From: Fretibacter rubidus
GTDB taxonomy: Bacteria; Pseudomonadota; Alphaproteobacteria; Caulobacterales; Maricaulaceae
Assembly (NCBI RefSeq): GCF_041429785.1
Contig: NZ_CP163423.1
Location: forward strand, 1,240,001 to 1,304,000
Reading direction: 5' to 3'
DNA: 64,000 nt
Shown here: positions 39,861-51,111 of the stretch, one piece after another
Layout of the letters: the number at the start of each line of letters is the position of its first letter
How positions within the stretch are numbered: position 1 is the first letter of the stretch
Program-made: the position numbers and the translations under genes
Notes under the pieces: generated by a model
The model's database searches: none
The model's input: the letters and a program-made list of their open reading frames with translations, nothing else
What the model was told of the DNA's origin: nothing

Positions 39861-41377
39861 TAGCGCGGCCTATTGGATTTTACAGATGGTTCAAACCGCA
39901 CGGATTGTTCAGCCGCGCGAAACAGGGCAGCAGATTTGTGCAAGGTTTCTTCAAATTCCATTTTAGGCACAGAATCCATCACAATGCCTGCTCCCGCGCG
40001 CACATGAAGCGTGCCGTCTTTGATAATGGCGGTGCGCAGGGCAATGGCGGTATCCATTTCGCCTTCAACAGAAATATAACCCACCGCGCCCGCGTAAATC
40101 CCGCGCTTTTCATCTTCTAGCTCGTCAATGATTTCCATCGCGCGAACCTTGGGCGCGCCGGATACTGTGCCTGCCGGGAAACCCGCAAATAGGGCAGATA
40201 GCGCGTCGTGTTCGTCTAGCAAGTCGCCTTCGACATTGGATACGATGTGCATGACATGGCTATAGCGTTCAATTGTGAAGCGCTCTGTGACCCGCACTGT
40301 GCCGCCTTTGGACACGCGTCCGACATCATTACGGCCTAGATCTAACAGCATCAAATGTTCGGCGCATTCTTTGGGGTCAGCCAACAAATCCGTCTCATGC
40401 GCAGCGTCTTGAATCGCTGTTTTACCGCGTGGCCGTGTGCCTGCGATAGGACGGATTGTGACCACGCCGTCCCGAGACCGTACAAGGATTTCAGGGCTAG
40501 AGCCGACAATGTTGTGGTCATCAAAATCAAGAAAATAGAGAAAGGGCGATGGGTTCATGCGGCGCAAACTGCGGTAAAAGGCAAAGGGTGAGGCGGGCAA
40601 AGGTGCGGATAAGCGCTGCCCTATCACGACTTGGAACACGTCACCTGCCAATATGTAGTCTTTGGCCTTTTTCACGCGCTCTGAGAAGGCAGCCTCTGTT
40701 GTCCCAAGTTTGGGTGTAATGGTCGGGATGGGATTGTCGCTGATGGGCAGGGCTGGCGTCTGCTTTTCCATGTCAGCAATGACAGAGTTTAAGCGCGCCG
40801 TGGCAGCGTCATAGGCCGCTTCTACGCTTTGGTGGTTGGGATAGACAGGTGTTGCGATAATCACTTCTTGGGCGATCAGGTCAAAAATGGCGATAATAGT
40901 CGGGCGTACCATAATCGCGTCAGGTGTGCCAATAGGATCGGGATTACCCCCGGGTAGATGCTCGACCTGGCGTATCATGTCATAACCTAGATAGCCAAAT
41001 AGCCCCGCGGCCATGGGGGGGATGCCCTCGGGTAGGTCAAAGGCGCTTTCAGATTGCAGCTCTCGCAGCACATCAAGTGGTTTACCGACTTGGGTCTCAA
41101 ACTGCTTAACCGCTATATTGTCTTGGCCCCGCGCGATTTCACAGCTGTCGCCAAAACTGCGGTAAACAACATCAGGCGCGAAGCCAAGGAAGCTGTACCG
41201 CCCGCGTTGTTCGCCGCCTTGAACGCTTTCAAACAAAAATGCATAGGGCTGACCCAGCGCAATTTTGAGGTAAGCCGACACAGGCGTGTCGAGGTCATTG
41301 ACGACGCGCGCATAGACTAGCTGCGGTTGTCCCGCAGCGTAATGACGCGAAAACTCATCAAGAGGCGGAAAAACCAC
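39860..41377 (-). CDS. trpE: Anthranilate synthase component I
   Basis: About 505 residues; makes anthranilate from chorismate with ammonia from TrpG. Chorismate-binding motifs IAGTRPRGKT, LLDLGRNDVGRV and GFPAGTVSGAPKVRAMEII are present. The N-terminus has no ATG at the right place; I chose GTG 41377, directly after the ppiD stop, because residues before it are ppiD read in another frame. No Trp-rich leader peptide is seen, and coupling to ppiD suggests no separate attenuator here. Confidence 0.93.
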   Translation of the reverse strand: MVFPPLDEFSRHYAAGQPQLVYARVVNDLDTPVSAYLKIALGQPYAFLFESVQGGEQRGRYSFLGFAPDVVYRSFGDSCEIARGQDNIAVKQFETQVGKPLDVLRELQSESAFDLPEGIPPMAAGLFGYLGYDMIRQVEHLPGGNPDPIGTPDAIMVRPTIIAIFDLIAQEVIIATPVYPNHQSVEAAYDAATARLNSVIADMEKQTPALPISDNPIPTITPKLGTTEAAFSERVKKAKDYILAGDVFQVVIGQRLSAPLPASPFAFYRSLRRMNPSPFLYFLDFDDHNIVGSSPEILVRSRDGVVTIRPIAGTRPRGKTAIQDAAHETDLLADPKECAEHLMLLDLGRNDVGRVSKGGTVRVTERFTIERYSHVMHIVSNVEGDLLDEHDALSALFAGFPAGTVSGAPKVRAMEIIDELEDEKRGIYAGAVGYISVEGEMDTAIALRTAIIKDGTLHVRAGAGIVMDSVPKMEFEETLHKSAALFRAAEQSVRFEPSVKSNRPR

Positions 41378-41378
41378 C

Positions 41379-43319
41379 TTAGCTGCCGCTATCGATGCCA
41401 AGGACTGATTTAATCTTCGCTTGGTTCTCAACAAGAGGGTTTTCAGCCAAAATAGCGTCTTGGTAAGCGCGCTGAATATCAGAGCGAATGGCGACGCTGG
41501 CTTGGTCTTGCAGCACATCTGCAAATTGACCCGACAATCCGTCATTATTGGACACAATCGCGGTTAGCTCTGCGATTTGACGGGTGAGGGGTTTTGCCCC
41601 TGCGCCGCGGTCAACATCGCCAACATTGGCTTCTAGCAAAGCCACTGTAAGGGCGGGGCCGACTTGCTCGCTCGGTGCAGAGCGCACGAGGATTACGTCC
41701 TCAACGACGGCCCCGTCACCAATCTCTGCGGCTAGTGCTTCCAGGTCTGTGCCGGATTGAGCTTTGGCGGTTACATCGAGCATTTTCTCTTGCAACGCGG
41801 TGTCAATTTCGAGCGTTTTCCACATGGCTGTGGCTTGTTCTTTAACCTCTTCAAAGGGGCGAAGCTCTGAATTGATCACGTCATCAACACGAATAGCAGC
41901 AAAGCCACCTGTGGAGGTTTCAAACAAATCAGTCTCAAAACCGATGTCGTTTGTAAAAATCTCGGTCAGCAAGATATCATCTTCGGCCACGCCCTTGATA
42001 TAGGCAATGCCCGATAATTTAACACCGTCCTGTGTTTCGCCAAGGCGGTTGATAAAGTCGATGCTTTGGAGGGGTAATCCAACTTGTTCTGATATTTCTT
42101 TAAAGGTCAGACCCTCATCCATACCGTCTTCGATTTTAGCTGTAATGTCGTACAGCCCTTCTAGTGCATATTGATCAAGCAATTCTTGGCGAAGCTCTTC
42201 TTTCATGGCCTCATAATCGGGCACAATGGCGGGTGTAATACCGGTCACTTTGACGGCATACCATTGACCGAGGCTGCCGAGCAGAACTTTGATATCACCA
42301 TCAGCCATTTCAAAGGCCGCTTTGGATGTTTCAGGGTCGATAATATCGGCGGCGACAACATCGTCATATGTATCGGGTTCAATGAGACCCAAGCCGGATG
42401 CGATAACCGCGGGGTCTTGGTCTGTTGCCAGTAATTCGGCGGCTTGTTTAGCCGTATCTTCATCATTGGCAATGATTTGAACGAGAGAGCGTTTTTCGGG
42501 CGCACCAACGTCGCCAAGCTCGACTTTATAATCAAATGCACCGCGTAGGGCGTCTTCTTCAACGTCAATATCAGGGGTTAGGTCAAATGTTTCCAGACGG
42601 ATCATTGTGACGCTGCGATATTCGGGGGCTGTAAAGCTTACCGCACGCTCGCTGATGAAACTTTTAAGCGTGTCTTCATCCGGCTCTGGCGGGGCTGGTA
42701 CAGCGTCACGCGACAAGGTTAGCACGCGGGCTTTGCGCTGTTCTGTCAGGAACTTATAACGCTGCGCCGCAAACTCACTCGGCGCTTCAACGCCACCGAT
42801 AATGGCGGGAATTGTTTGTGCGCGGCGAAGGTTGCGAAATACGTCCGTTTCAAACTCTTCTCGAGTGATACGGTTTTGCGCCAGGATATTGACGTATTTT
42901 TGTTCTGAAAACTCGCCAGTTAACTCATCACGAAAGACATCAATTTTGGCAACTTCCTGGCGGGCAAGCTTGCGGTTTACGCCAATCCCAAGAACATCAG
43001 CATCAACGCCCAGCACAGATTGCTGGATAAGATCGCTTAGGACTGCCGTGTGCACGCCGCGCGCATAGGCTTCGTCATGAGATAGCGATTGTCCATCATT
43101 GCGGGCCATAACTTCCAATTCGCGTTTAAAGGCAACTTCAAACTCTGCGGCCAGAACTTCGGTCTTGCCCACATTGGCGACAGCCCGGTCACTGCGTTGT
43201 GAAAACACATCCTCAACACCCCAAACAGCAAAGGCTAGAACCAATAAAGCAATGAGAGTACCAACCATCAATGTGCGGACTTTGCCACCAATTGTCGTCG
43301 ATTTGATTTTATCTGCCAT
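41379..43319 (-). CDS. ppiD: PpiD/SurA_N-type periplasmic peptidyl-prolyl isomerase
   Basis: A 646-residue membrane-anchored folding factor. One helix at about residues 16-34 is followed by a SurA-N-like helical domain (VGKTEVLAAEFEVAFKREL), a parvulin-like region near residues 240-350 (SLVQIIANDEDTAKQAAELL) and a C-terminal helical part. I chose ATG 43319 (MADKIKST) with GAAAG upstream. Its place before trpE and divergent from tpiA is conserved in alphaproteobacteria. Confidence 0.9.
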   Translation of the reverse strand: MADKIKSTTIGGKVRTLMVGTLIALLVLAFAVWGVEDVFSQRSDRAVANVGKTEVLAAEFEVAFKRELEVMARNDGQSLSHDEAYARGVHTAVLSDLIQQSVLGVDADVLGIGVNRKLARQEVAKIDVFRDELTGEFSEQKYVNILAQNRITREEFETDVFRNLRRAQTIPAIIGGVEAPSEFAAQRYKFLTEQRKARVLTLSRDAVPAPPEPDEDTLKSFISERAVSFTAPEYRSVTMIRLETFDLTPDIDVEEDALRGAFDYKVELGDVGAPEKRSLVQIIANDEDTAKQAAELLATDQDPAVIASGLGLIEPDTYDDVVAADIIDPETSKAAFEMADGDIKVLLGSLGQWYAVKVTGITPAIVPDYEAMKEELRQELLDQYALEGLYDITAKIEDGMDEGLTFKEISEQVGLPLQSIDFINRLGETQDGVKLSGIAYIKGVAEDDILLTEIFTNDIGFETDLFETSTGGFAAIRVDDVINSELRPFEEVKEQATAMWKTLEIDTALQEKMLDVTAKAQSGTDLEALAAEIGDGAVVEDVILVRSAPSEQVGPALTVALLEANVGDVDRGAGAKPLTRQIAELTAIVSNNDGLSGQFADVLQDQASVAIRSDIQRAYQDAILAENPLVENQAKIKSVLGIDSGS

Positions 43320-43397
43320 AGTGCTGCTTTCAAAACTGCATAGCCCTATCATTTCTGACATGACTTTGATTTGGTTTTACATAGCCATGACCGCTTC

Positions 43398-43465
43398 TAT
43401 TCGCAAGCATTGGCCGTGCTTAATTAAGGGCGCAGCCCGATAATATCGCTTTGGGCTTGCGAATA
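43398..43465. repeat. Nested palindromes between ppiD and tpiA
   Basis: An 11-base perfect inverted repeat, TATTCGCAAGC (43398-43408) and GCTTGCGAATA (43455-43465), encloses CTTAATTAAG (43419-43428), the hairpin GGGC-GCA-GCCC (43428-43438) and CGATAATATCG (43438-43448). It lies in the divergent promoter region of ppiD-trp and tpiA. It may be an operator set or a palindromic repeat element. Confidence 0.55.
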
Positions 43466-43503
43466 AGGCACGCTTCAGCATTATGGCCAGAAAGGAGTCC
43501 GTC

Positions 43504-44223
43504 ATGAAGATGTTAATTGCTGCTAATTGGAAGATGCACGGCGCAATGGATTGGATCAAAAAACCCGTCCATTTTGATACTGTCTTACCCGCCAAAGACC
43601 GCAAGGCGATTGACGTGCTTATTTGTCCACCTGCGCTATACCTCGCAGCTATGGTTGAGCCCGCGATGGATAATAACGTTTTTATCGGTGCACAAGACTG
43701 TCATGCGGCTGATGAGGGCGCGCATACAGGTGATATTAGTGCCAAGCAGATTGCAGAAACGGGTGCGCGCTACGTTATTAATGGCCATTCGGAACGCCGC
43801 GCAAATGGCGAGACGGACGCCAATGTCAAAGCGAAGGCAGAAGCCGCGCTGCGTCACGCCCTAACACCCATTATCTGTGTCGGCGAAACACTGGATCAAC
43901 GCGAATCAGGTGAGGCGCAAGCGGTTGTGGCTAAGCAGTTATCGGGGAGCCTGCCAGAGGTGGAGGGCAAGAGCTTTGTCGTCGCCTATGAACCCGTTTG
44001 GGCCATTGGCACGGGCAAAACGGCAACGCCCTCTGATATTGCGGATATGCATAATTTCATCCGGACGATTGTGGGGCCTGACACGCGCATATTATACGGC
44101 GGCTCTGTTAAGCCTGCCAATGCGGCGGCTATTTTCGCCGTCGAGACCGTCAACGGTGCGCTAATCGGCGGCGCGGGGCTAGATATGTATAGCCTTGCTG
44201 ATATTGCCCAAGCTGCCCTCTAG
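43504..44223 (+). CDS. tpiA: Triosephosphate isomerase
   Basis: A 239-residue TIM barrel glycolytic enzyme. The catalytic lysine is in ANWKMHG near residue 10, the histidine in INGHSERR and the glutamate in AYEPVWAIGTGK. I chose ATG 43504 with AAGGAG 7 bases upstream. It is divergent from ppiD and followed by a terminator-like hairpin before secG. Confidence 0.97.
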   Translation: MKMLIAANWKMHGAMDWIKKPVHFDTVLPAKDRKAIDVLICPPALYLAAMVEPAMDNNVFIGAQDCHAADEGAHTGDISAKQIAETGARYVINGHSERRANGETDANVKAKAEAALRHALTPIICVGETLDQRESGEAQAVVAKQLSGSLPEVEGKSFVVAYEPVWAIGTGKTATPSDIADMHNFIRTIVGPDTRILYGGSVKPANAAAIFAVETVNGALIGGAGLDMYSLADIAQAAL

Positions 44224-44252
44224 GGCGCAATAGCGGCGCTTTGCCCTGTTTT
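44222..44252 (+). terminator. Probable terminator after tpiA
   Basis: AGGGC (44222-44226) pairs with GCCCT (44243-44247), with possible further pairing inside, followed by GTTTT. The stem starts in the tpiA stop codon. Confidence 0.4.
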
Positions 44253-44313
44253 GGCCTTGAAAGTCACATATTTATCACCAACTGCACTGGTGTTGGCCCT
44301 GCAATTAGGCTAA

Positions 44314-44355
44314 GCCGCGCAAAATTCCGCTTTCGCCAGCGCAGACCTGCGCGGC
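44314..44355 (+). promoter_or_regulatory. Inverted repeat in the secG leader
   Basis: GCCGCGC (44314-44320) pairs with GCGCGGC (44349-44355), 21 bases before the secG ATG. It could fold in the leader RNA. Function not known. Confidence 0.35.
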
Positions 44356-44376
44356 CCCGTTTATAAGAGACCCGCT

Positions 44377-44799
44377 ATGGCTAACGTCCTTCTTGTTATA
44401 CAGCTTCTTTTGTCAATTGTTCTGACAGGTCTTATCCTGATTCAGCGCTCAGAGGGCGGTGCCTTGGGAATTGGCGGCGGCGGTGGTGGTGGCGGATTTA
44501 TGTCTGGACGCTCTGCGACAAATTCAATTTCAAAGATGACAGGTATTATTGGCGCTCTGTTTATCATCAATGCGATGGCGCTTTCCGTGGTTTTCAACAA
44601 AGAAAATCAGTCAATTTCACAAATTGATGATTCAAATGCGGTTGAGGCCTTGACGATTGATACCGAAACCCCTGACAACACAAACCCGTTAGCTGACGAA
44701 ACTGTCACTGCGCCAAATCCGGTTAATACCGATGATGACGCGACGCCAGACGCCAGCCAAAGTGAGTCAGAGCAAAAGCCCAAGCCAGAAAACGAATAA
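44377..44799 (+). CDS. secG: Preprotein translocase subunit SecG
   Basis: A 140-residue SecYEG subunit assisting protein export. Two membrane helices (about residues 2-22 and 55-72) surround the family's glycine-rich loop (a run of Gly then FMSGRSATN). The C-terminal tail of about 65 residues is acidic and low in complexity, a common variable extension. The secG-pyrG order is conserved in alphaproteobacteria. Confidence 0.94.
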   Translation: MANVLLVIQLLLSIVLTGLILIQRSEGGALGIGGGGGGGGFMSGRSATNSISKMTGIIGALFIINAMALSVVFNKENQSISQIDDSNAVEALTIDTETPDNTNPLADETVTAPNPVNTDDDATPDASQSESEQKPKPENE

Positions 44800-46464
<1,665 letters not shown>

Positions 46465-46667
46465 GATATATTTGGATTGGCTTTTACCGAAGTTTAATTC
46501 CAATAAAGTCATGCGACTTCATCCTATTGAAGCGGCTTGCGGGCCTTGCTGGCGTGCTCATGACGTCAAACTGTCGTAAAGCTGACGTAGTCTGCGGGGT
46601 CTATTTTGTTAATGTCCTACTATGATCTACGCTAACATTGCGCCTAGACATGGTAAAGGAGAAGAAC

Positions 46668-47132
46668 ATGCATCTAAGCATAGACACTAAAAAAATGAAA
46701 CGCTTAAGAGAAGACCGAAGCTGGTCTCAAGAGCATTTAGCAGAAGCCGCAGGCGTTAGTCTTCGCACTGTCCAGCGCATCGAAACAGGCGATAACGCCT
46801 CACGCGACACCCTAATGGCTTTGGCGGCAGCTTTCAACGTAGAGGTGATAGCTTTAACCATTGACCCGCGCATACAAGCCGCAAAGATTGCGCAGGAAGA
46901 GAGGGATAAAATAATTAACGCTCTGCGGCTTGGGTTTTTGATAAATTTGGCCTGTTACATATTCGGTTTAATTGTATTCGCCGTTATTAGCATTGGGGAT
47001 GGCGTGCCAGGTTTCGCGATGAAGGTGCCTGCTATATGGTGGGGCGTTGGACTAGCGGGTTTCGCATTGGTTATTGTACTTGTGCAACTCACCACATATT
47101 ACAAAGATGAATCAGACCAGAGTGATTGGTAA
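46668..47132 (+). CDS. Membrane-anchored XRE-family regulator
   Basis: 154 residues. An N-terminal XRE helix-turn-helix at about residues 6-62 (LREDRSWSQEHLAEAAGVSL, then RTVQRIETG) is followed by a charged linker and two membrane helices (about 87-108 and 120-142), ending in an acidic tail. AAAGGAG lies 6 bases before ATG 46668. A DNA-binding domain tethered to the membrane could sense envelope or membrane state; the targets are unknown. It stands alone after pyrG, and the 203 bases before it hold no other gene. Confidence 0.82.
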   Translation: MHLSIDTKKMKRLREDRSWSQEHLAEAAGVSLRTVQRIETGDNASRDTLMALAAAFNVEVIALTIDPRIQAAKIAQEERDKIINALRLGFLINLACYIFGLIVFAVISIGDGVPGFAMKVPAIWWGVGLAGFALVIVLVQLTTYYKDESDQSDW

Positions 47133-47161
47133 GACTCTATTTAAGCGTATTTTGCACGACA

Positions 47162-49294
47162 CTACCCATACCGACTACCCACACGTAGGTCGCGATCGAT
47201 TCTGTTGGGGGCTGTGCCGCCGCTGCGTCTGGCGCGGTAGATTTGCATGTTCTCAATCACGCGCTGCACGTAATTGCGGGTTTCTGAAAACGGAATGGAT
47301 TCGAGGAAATCAATGGGGTCAATTTCGCCTTTGCGCGGGTCGCCGTAGTCTTTCGTCCAACGGGTGACGCGGCGCGGCCCCGCGTTATAGGCGATGCAGG
47401 CCATGATATAGCTGCCGTCATAGTCTTTGAGCAGGTCATGTAGGTGATGCGCGCCCAAATTCGCGCTGTAATTAATATCTGTTGTCATGGTCGTACGGCT
47501 ATAGGGTATGCGGTGGCGGCGAGCGGTGCTGCGTGCTGTGGCGTTAATCATTTGCATCAGGCCGTAAGCATTGGCGTGACTAACCGCGCTGTAGTTAAAT
47601 TCGCTTTCTTGGCGCGCGATGCCGTAGACAAAGGCCTTCTCAAAACGGTCATCCAGACCCTCAATGGCCGGTACAATCGGATAGCCTGACTCGGTCAGCA
47701 TGGTCTGCAAACGTCCCGCCTGTTTCGCGGCCCGCACGGACGGTTTCATATAGCCAAAATCACGACCCATTTCCGCCAGTAATGATAGCTGTTCTGGGCG
47801 TTCAAATTCATCATCCAAGTGAAAAGACATTTGCGTGTAAAAGAGTTCTTGATTGGCTTCGGCAAATAGCCGCGCCGCTTGCACACGCGGGTCAGCATTG
47901 AAGCTCGCACGCTCGAAATTAACATTGGGTTCTGGTGGCAAAACAATCTGCGCTCCGCCAGAGGATAATTTATCGGCCGCCAGCAGGCCGTAAAAGGTAT
48001 TCACATGTTGCGCTGCGTCTGCGTAATATAATTGTTCCTGACCATCACGCAGCGCCTCTGATGCGCGGCCCTGCCAATAGGCAGCCCGGCTTAACGATAC
48101 GGGCAAGCCCACATTATTACGAAGCGTTGTAAAATGCTCCATCGCGCGGCGCGGATTATTCAGCTTGGTCAGCGATAACCAGCCCGCCAAAAACTCAACG
48201 CCTGCAAAGCCGCCCCCGCGTGTCATGCCGTGATTACGGGTGAGTTGATAGGCCGTTTCAAAGTTGCGTTCTGATATCGCCCAATAGGCCATAAGGCGGC
48301 GCTCATTCCACAGTCGTTCTTGGCCGCGTTCTGTTTTGGGCGCAGCGTTGATGTTTAAGAGCACGGGCAGGGCATAGTCTTTGGACTTGCGTTTGCGCCG
48401 CCAATAGGCGCGCTCATAACTAAAGCCTGGATCCCCCTGTAGCGCCGAAGGAACGGCGTCCACCGCCGCATTCATAGCACGCGAATTTTGCCGCAAAGCC
48501 ATACGCGCCGCGATAAGTTTCGCGTCATTGCGCGGCATAAGGGACAAAAGCCCTTGGGCAGAGTCAAAATAACGCCGCCCCTGCCAGACCAGATAATCCG
48601 CGCGCGCTGCGTGATCTTGTGGCGTTAAATGCTTGCCGTAGGTTTTGAAAACGCTGCGCTGCAAATCCCGGGTTAGCCTGGCTTCGCGCCAGCCAAGTTT
48701 CAGCCATTTCTTTGCAAGATCATCATTGCCTTGTCTGAAATAATCTTGCGCGAGCGCGATGCGTCCTTCGCCCGATACGGGGTCATAGCCGCGAAACCAT
48801 TCCGCAATACTGGTGATGCCGACAGGATTGCTTAGCAATTTCTTTTCGGCCTTAGAACGTATCGTCGTCATGCGCGGCCAATCCGTCAGATTATGCACGG
48901 CATAAGTTAGGTCTGATAAGGGTGCGTTGGGGTCGCGTGCGGCCCGCAGCCATAAAAGCGCATCTTTTGCAGCAGAATTAGAGAGGCTACGGCGAGCGGC
49001 CATGACACTGGACCACTGTCCGCGCCGTGCATCAGACGTTGCTTTGCGAAATAATTTGGCATCAGCGTCTGATAGTATCTTAGACAGGTTCGGTGCCGGT
49101 GGCTTAACGCGCGGCGTCGGTATCATAGCGGTTGCTGAGGCCGTGCTGGACAGAGTGAGCGCCGCCGCCGCACAGAGAAGGCGACGTCGTGAAAAATCAC
49201 TCTTGATTGAGGGTAAAGTGACCCCAGTCCCACCCGTCTTACCGTTGTGTGGGGGTAAATCACCAGAAGTGTCATTGAATCGTCGGAATTTCAT
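47162..49294 (-). CDS. slt: Soluble lytic murein transglycosylase
   Basis: About 710 residues. A long alpha-helical superhelix (TPR-like, residues about 80-520) is followed by the SLT catalytic domain with ARQESEFN near residue 560, whose glutamate is catalytic, and the AYGLMQMINATA and IMACIAYNAGP motifs. It cleaves peptidoglycan glycan strands. An SRRRLL-AAAAL stretch near residue 35-55 looks like a twin-arginine or ordinary signal, so the true start may be later than ATG 49294. Confidence 0.93.
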   Translation of the reverse strand: MKFRRFNDTSGDLPPHNGKTGGTGVTLPSIKSDFSRRRLLCAAAALTLSSTASATAMIPTPRVKPPAPNLSKILSDADAKLFRKATSDARRGQWSSVMAARRSLSNSAAKDALLWLRAARDPNAPLSDLTYAVHNLTDWPRMTTIRSKAEKKLLSNPVGITSIAEWFRGYDPVSGEGRIALAQDYFRQGNDDLAKKWLKLGWREARLTRDLQRSVFKTYGKHLTPQDHAARADYLVWQGRRYFDSAQGLLSLMPRNDAKLIAARMALRQNSRAMNAAVDAVPSALQGDPGFSYERAYWRRKRKSKDYALPVLLNINAAPKTERGQERLWNERRLMAYWAISERNFETAYQLTRNHGMTRGGGFAGVEFLAGWLSLTKLNNPRRAMEHFTTLRNNVGLPVSLSRAAYWQGRASEALRDGQEQLYYADAAQHVNTFYGLLAADKLSSGGAQIVLPPEPNVNFERASFNADPRVQAARLFAEANQELFYTQMSFHLDDEFERPEQLSLLAEMGRDFGYMKPSVRAAKQAGRLQTMLTESGYPIVPAIEGLDDRFEKAFVYGIARQESEFNYSAVSHANAYGLMQMINATARSTARRHRIPYSRTTMTTDINYSANLGAHHLHDLLKDYDGSYIMACIAYNAGPRRVTRWTKDYGDPRKGEIDPIDFLESIPFSETRNYVQRVIENMQIYRARRSGGTAPNRIDRDLRVGSRYG

Positions 49295-49438
49295 ACCACA
49301 TAGTAAGCCAAGTCGCGCAATGGGCAAGAAAAGAAAGCTATGCCTTTGCTGTCGTGACTGTTATTTGATGCGGCGAATTGACTCGATTAGTTTATATGCG
49401 TCAGGATTTTGGCGCGGGTCATAAATAGAAAGATTACC

Positions 49439-50314
49439 ATGATTTACGGATCAATGACGGCGCTTGTGACGCCCTTTAAAGACGGCGGCATTGACGAGAC
49501 GGCGTTTCAAGACTTTGTCGAATGGCAAATCAATAGCGGCACGCACGGTCTTGTCCCCTGCGGCACGACGGGTGAAAGCTCGACTCTGACCGATTCAGAG
49601 CACCAACGCGTGATTGCGCTCTGTGTCGAAGCCGCCGCTGGACGGGTGCCCGTTGTGGCGGGCGCAGGATCGAATGAGACCACAGTATCGATCAAATATG
49701 CGGCGCACGCCAAAAAGCTCGGCGCGGATGCCGCGCTTGTCGTGACGCCTTATTATAACAAACCTAATCAAGAAGGTATCTATCAGCATTTTAAGGCCAT
49801 CGCTGATGCTGTGGATATTCCTATCGTTGTTTATAACATCCCGGGCCGCAGTGTGGTGGATATTACCAATGACACGATGGGGCGCTTGGCTAAATTACCC
49901 ACGGTTATTGGATGCAAAGACGCGACAGGTGACGTTTCGCGGGTCAGCGGGTTGATTGATCGCTGCGGCGAAGATTTTATCCAACTGTCTGGTGATGATG
50001 GCACCTCTATGGGTCATGCGGCCCACGGCGGGCGTGGTGCGATTTCTGTTGGTTCTAATATCGCCCCAGCGCAATATGCGGCGTTTCATAATGCCTGCCA
50101 AGCCGGTGAGTTTACCCACGCGCGTGATGTGCATATGACGCTCGACCGTCTGCACAAAGACTTATTCCTCGACCCAAGCCCCGCGCCAGCAAAATACGGC
50201 CTTAGCCTATTGGGAAAAATGGAACCAACGGTACGCCTACCCATTACGCCCTGTAGCGAGACAACAAAAGACGCGGTAAAAGCCGCAATGACCCGCGCGG
50301 GAGTAAAGGTCTAA
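49439..50314 (+). CDS. dapA: 4-hydroxy-tetrahydrodipicolinate synthase
   Basis: A 291-residue TIM barrel aldolase, first step of the lysine/diaminopimelate branch. The Schiff-base lysine is in [10 protein letters not shown] near residue 161, and the tyrosine motif [13 protein letters not shown] near 130 is present. I chose ATG 49439 ([13 protein letters not shown]), where homologues begin. smpB follows after 4 bases. Confidence 0.97.
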   Translation: MIYGSMTALVTPFKDGGIDETAFQDFVEWQINSGTHGLVPCGTTGESSTLTDSEHQRVIALCVEAAAGRVPVVAGAGSNETTVSIKYAAHAKKLGADAALVVTPYYNKPNQEGIYQHFKAIADAVDIPIVVYNIPGRSVVDITNDTMGRLAKLPTVIGCKDATGDVSRVSGLIDRCGEDFIQLSGDDGTSMGHAAHGGRGAISVGSNIAPAQYAAFHNACQAGEFTHARDVHMTLDRLHKDLFLDPSPAPAKYGLSLLGKMEPTVRLPITPCSETTKDAVKAAMTRAGVKV

Positions 50315-50318
50315 GGCT

Positions 50319-50795
50319 ATGGCCAAAAAGAAACCGACAATGAAAGGCACGTTGATCGCGGATAACAAACGCGCGCGATTTGACTATGCTATCGAGGACA
50401 CGTTTGAGGCCGGCATCATGCTGGTTGGGACAGAGGTCAAAGCCCTGCGTGAAGGTCGTGCCAATATTGTCGAAAGCTACGCGACGATTGATGGTGACGA
50501 AGCCTATATTATCAACGCTAATATCCCGATTTACGCGCCCGCAAGTCAGTTCAATCACCTCCCGACACGTCCGCGCAAGCTGCTTTTAAAACGGCGTGAA
50601 ATCAATAAGTTAATTGGTGAAGTTCAACGCAAAGGCCGCACCATTGTGCCGCTTAAAATGTATTTTAACGAAAAAGGCATCGCCAAACTGCTCATCGGTG
50701 TCGGCACAGGTAAGCGCGACATTGACAAGCGCGATACGCAAAAGAAACGCGACTGGCAGCGCGATAAAGCAAGGCTGATGCGCGAGCGGGGCTAG
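50319..50795 (+). CDS. smpB: SsrA-binding protein SmpB
   Basis: A 158-residue partner of tmRNA in ribosome rescue. [34 protein letters not shown] and the basic tail ([16 protein letters not shown]) are typical. dapA-smpB is a conserved alphaproteobacterial pair. The tmRNA gene itself was not seen in the window. Confidence 0.98.
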   Translation: MAKKKPTMKGTLIADNKRARFDYAIEDTFEAGIMLVGTEVKALREGRANIVESYATIDGDEAYIINANIPIYAPASQFNHLPTRPRKLLLKRREINKLIGEVQRKGRTIVPLKMYFNEKGIAKLLIGVGTGKRDIDKRDTQKKRDWQRDKARLMRERG

Positions 50796-50828
50796 GGGCT
50801 TTTAATTTGAACCCGTGTTCTATTTATC

Positions 50829-50954
50829 GTCATTCCGTCGCGGCGCAGCCGCCCGGAATCCATGTCGCAATATATCCGCTCAAACAAATATTGTTTGTCT
50901 ACGAAAGTTCATGACATGGTTTCCGGGCAGCCTTTCAGGCTGCGTCGGAATGAC
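50829..50954. repeat. Cloverleaf-like palindromic repeat
   Basis: The outer stem GTCATTCCG (50829-50837) pairs with CGGAATGAC (50946-50954). Inside are hairpin GCGGC-GCA-GCCGC (50840-50852), a second stem CCCGGAATCCATGTC (50852-50866) with GACATGGTTTCCGGG (50913-50927, one mismatch), a central hairpin CAAACAA-ATA-TTGTTTG (50881-50897), and hairpin GCAGCCT-TTC-AGGCTGC (50927-50943). It fills the middle of the 316-base gap after smpB. GTCATTCC-type ends are common in dispersed repeats of proteobacterial genomes. Confidence 0.75.
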
Positions 50955-51056
50955 AGTGTTCTTAAGCGTAAGGCCTAGGTTAAGTGCCGCTGAATGTTCT
51001 CAGGTACTGCAATGAATTTACGATTAGGGCTAGGTGACTTATAGGAATTTAATTTT

Positions 51057-51083
51057 GTCACCCTAAGGCTTGACCCGAGGATC
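51057..51083. repeat. Degenerate intergenic repeat
   Basis: GTCACCCTAAGGCTTGACCC followed by GAGGATC resembles the dispersed alphaproteobacterial repeat built on CCTCGGG..CTTGA..CCCGAGG; the left arm is degenerate (CCTAAGG). Together with the cloverleaf repeat it accounts for much of the gap between smpB and the glycosylase gene; nothing else is seen there. Confidence 0.45.
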
Positions 51084-51111
51084 ACGACGATTGTCGCTAG
51101 GACACTGACGC

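Noticed and set aside
50829-50954. Transcription terminator of dapA-smpB
   Set aside because: No T run follows and the structure has several nested stems; a repeat element explains it better.
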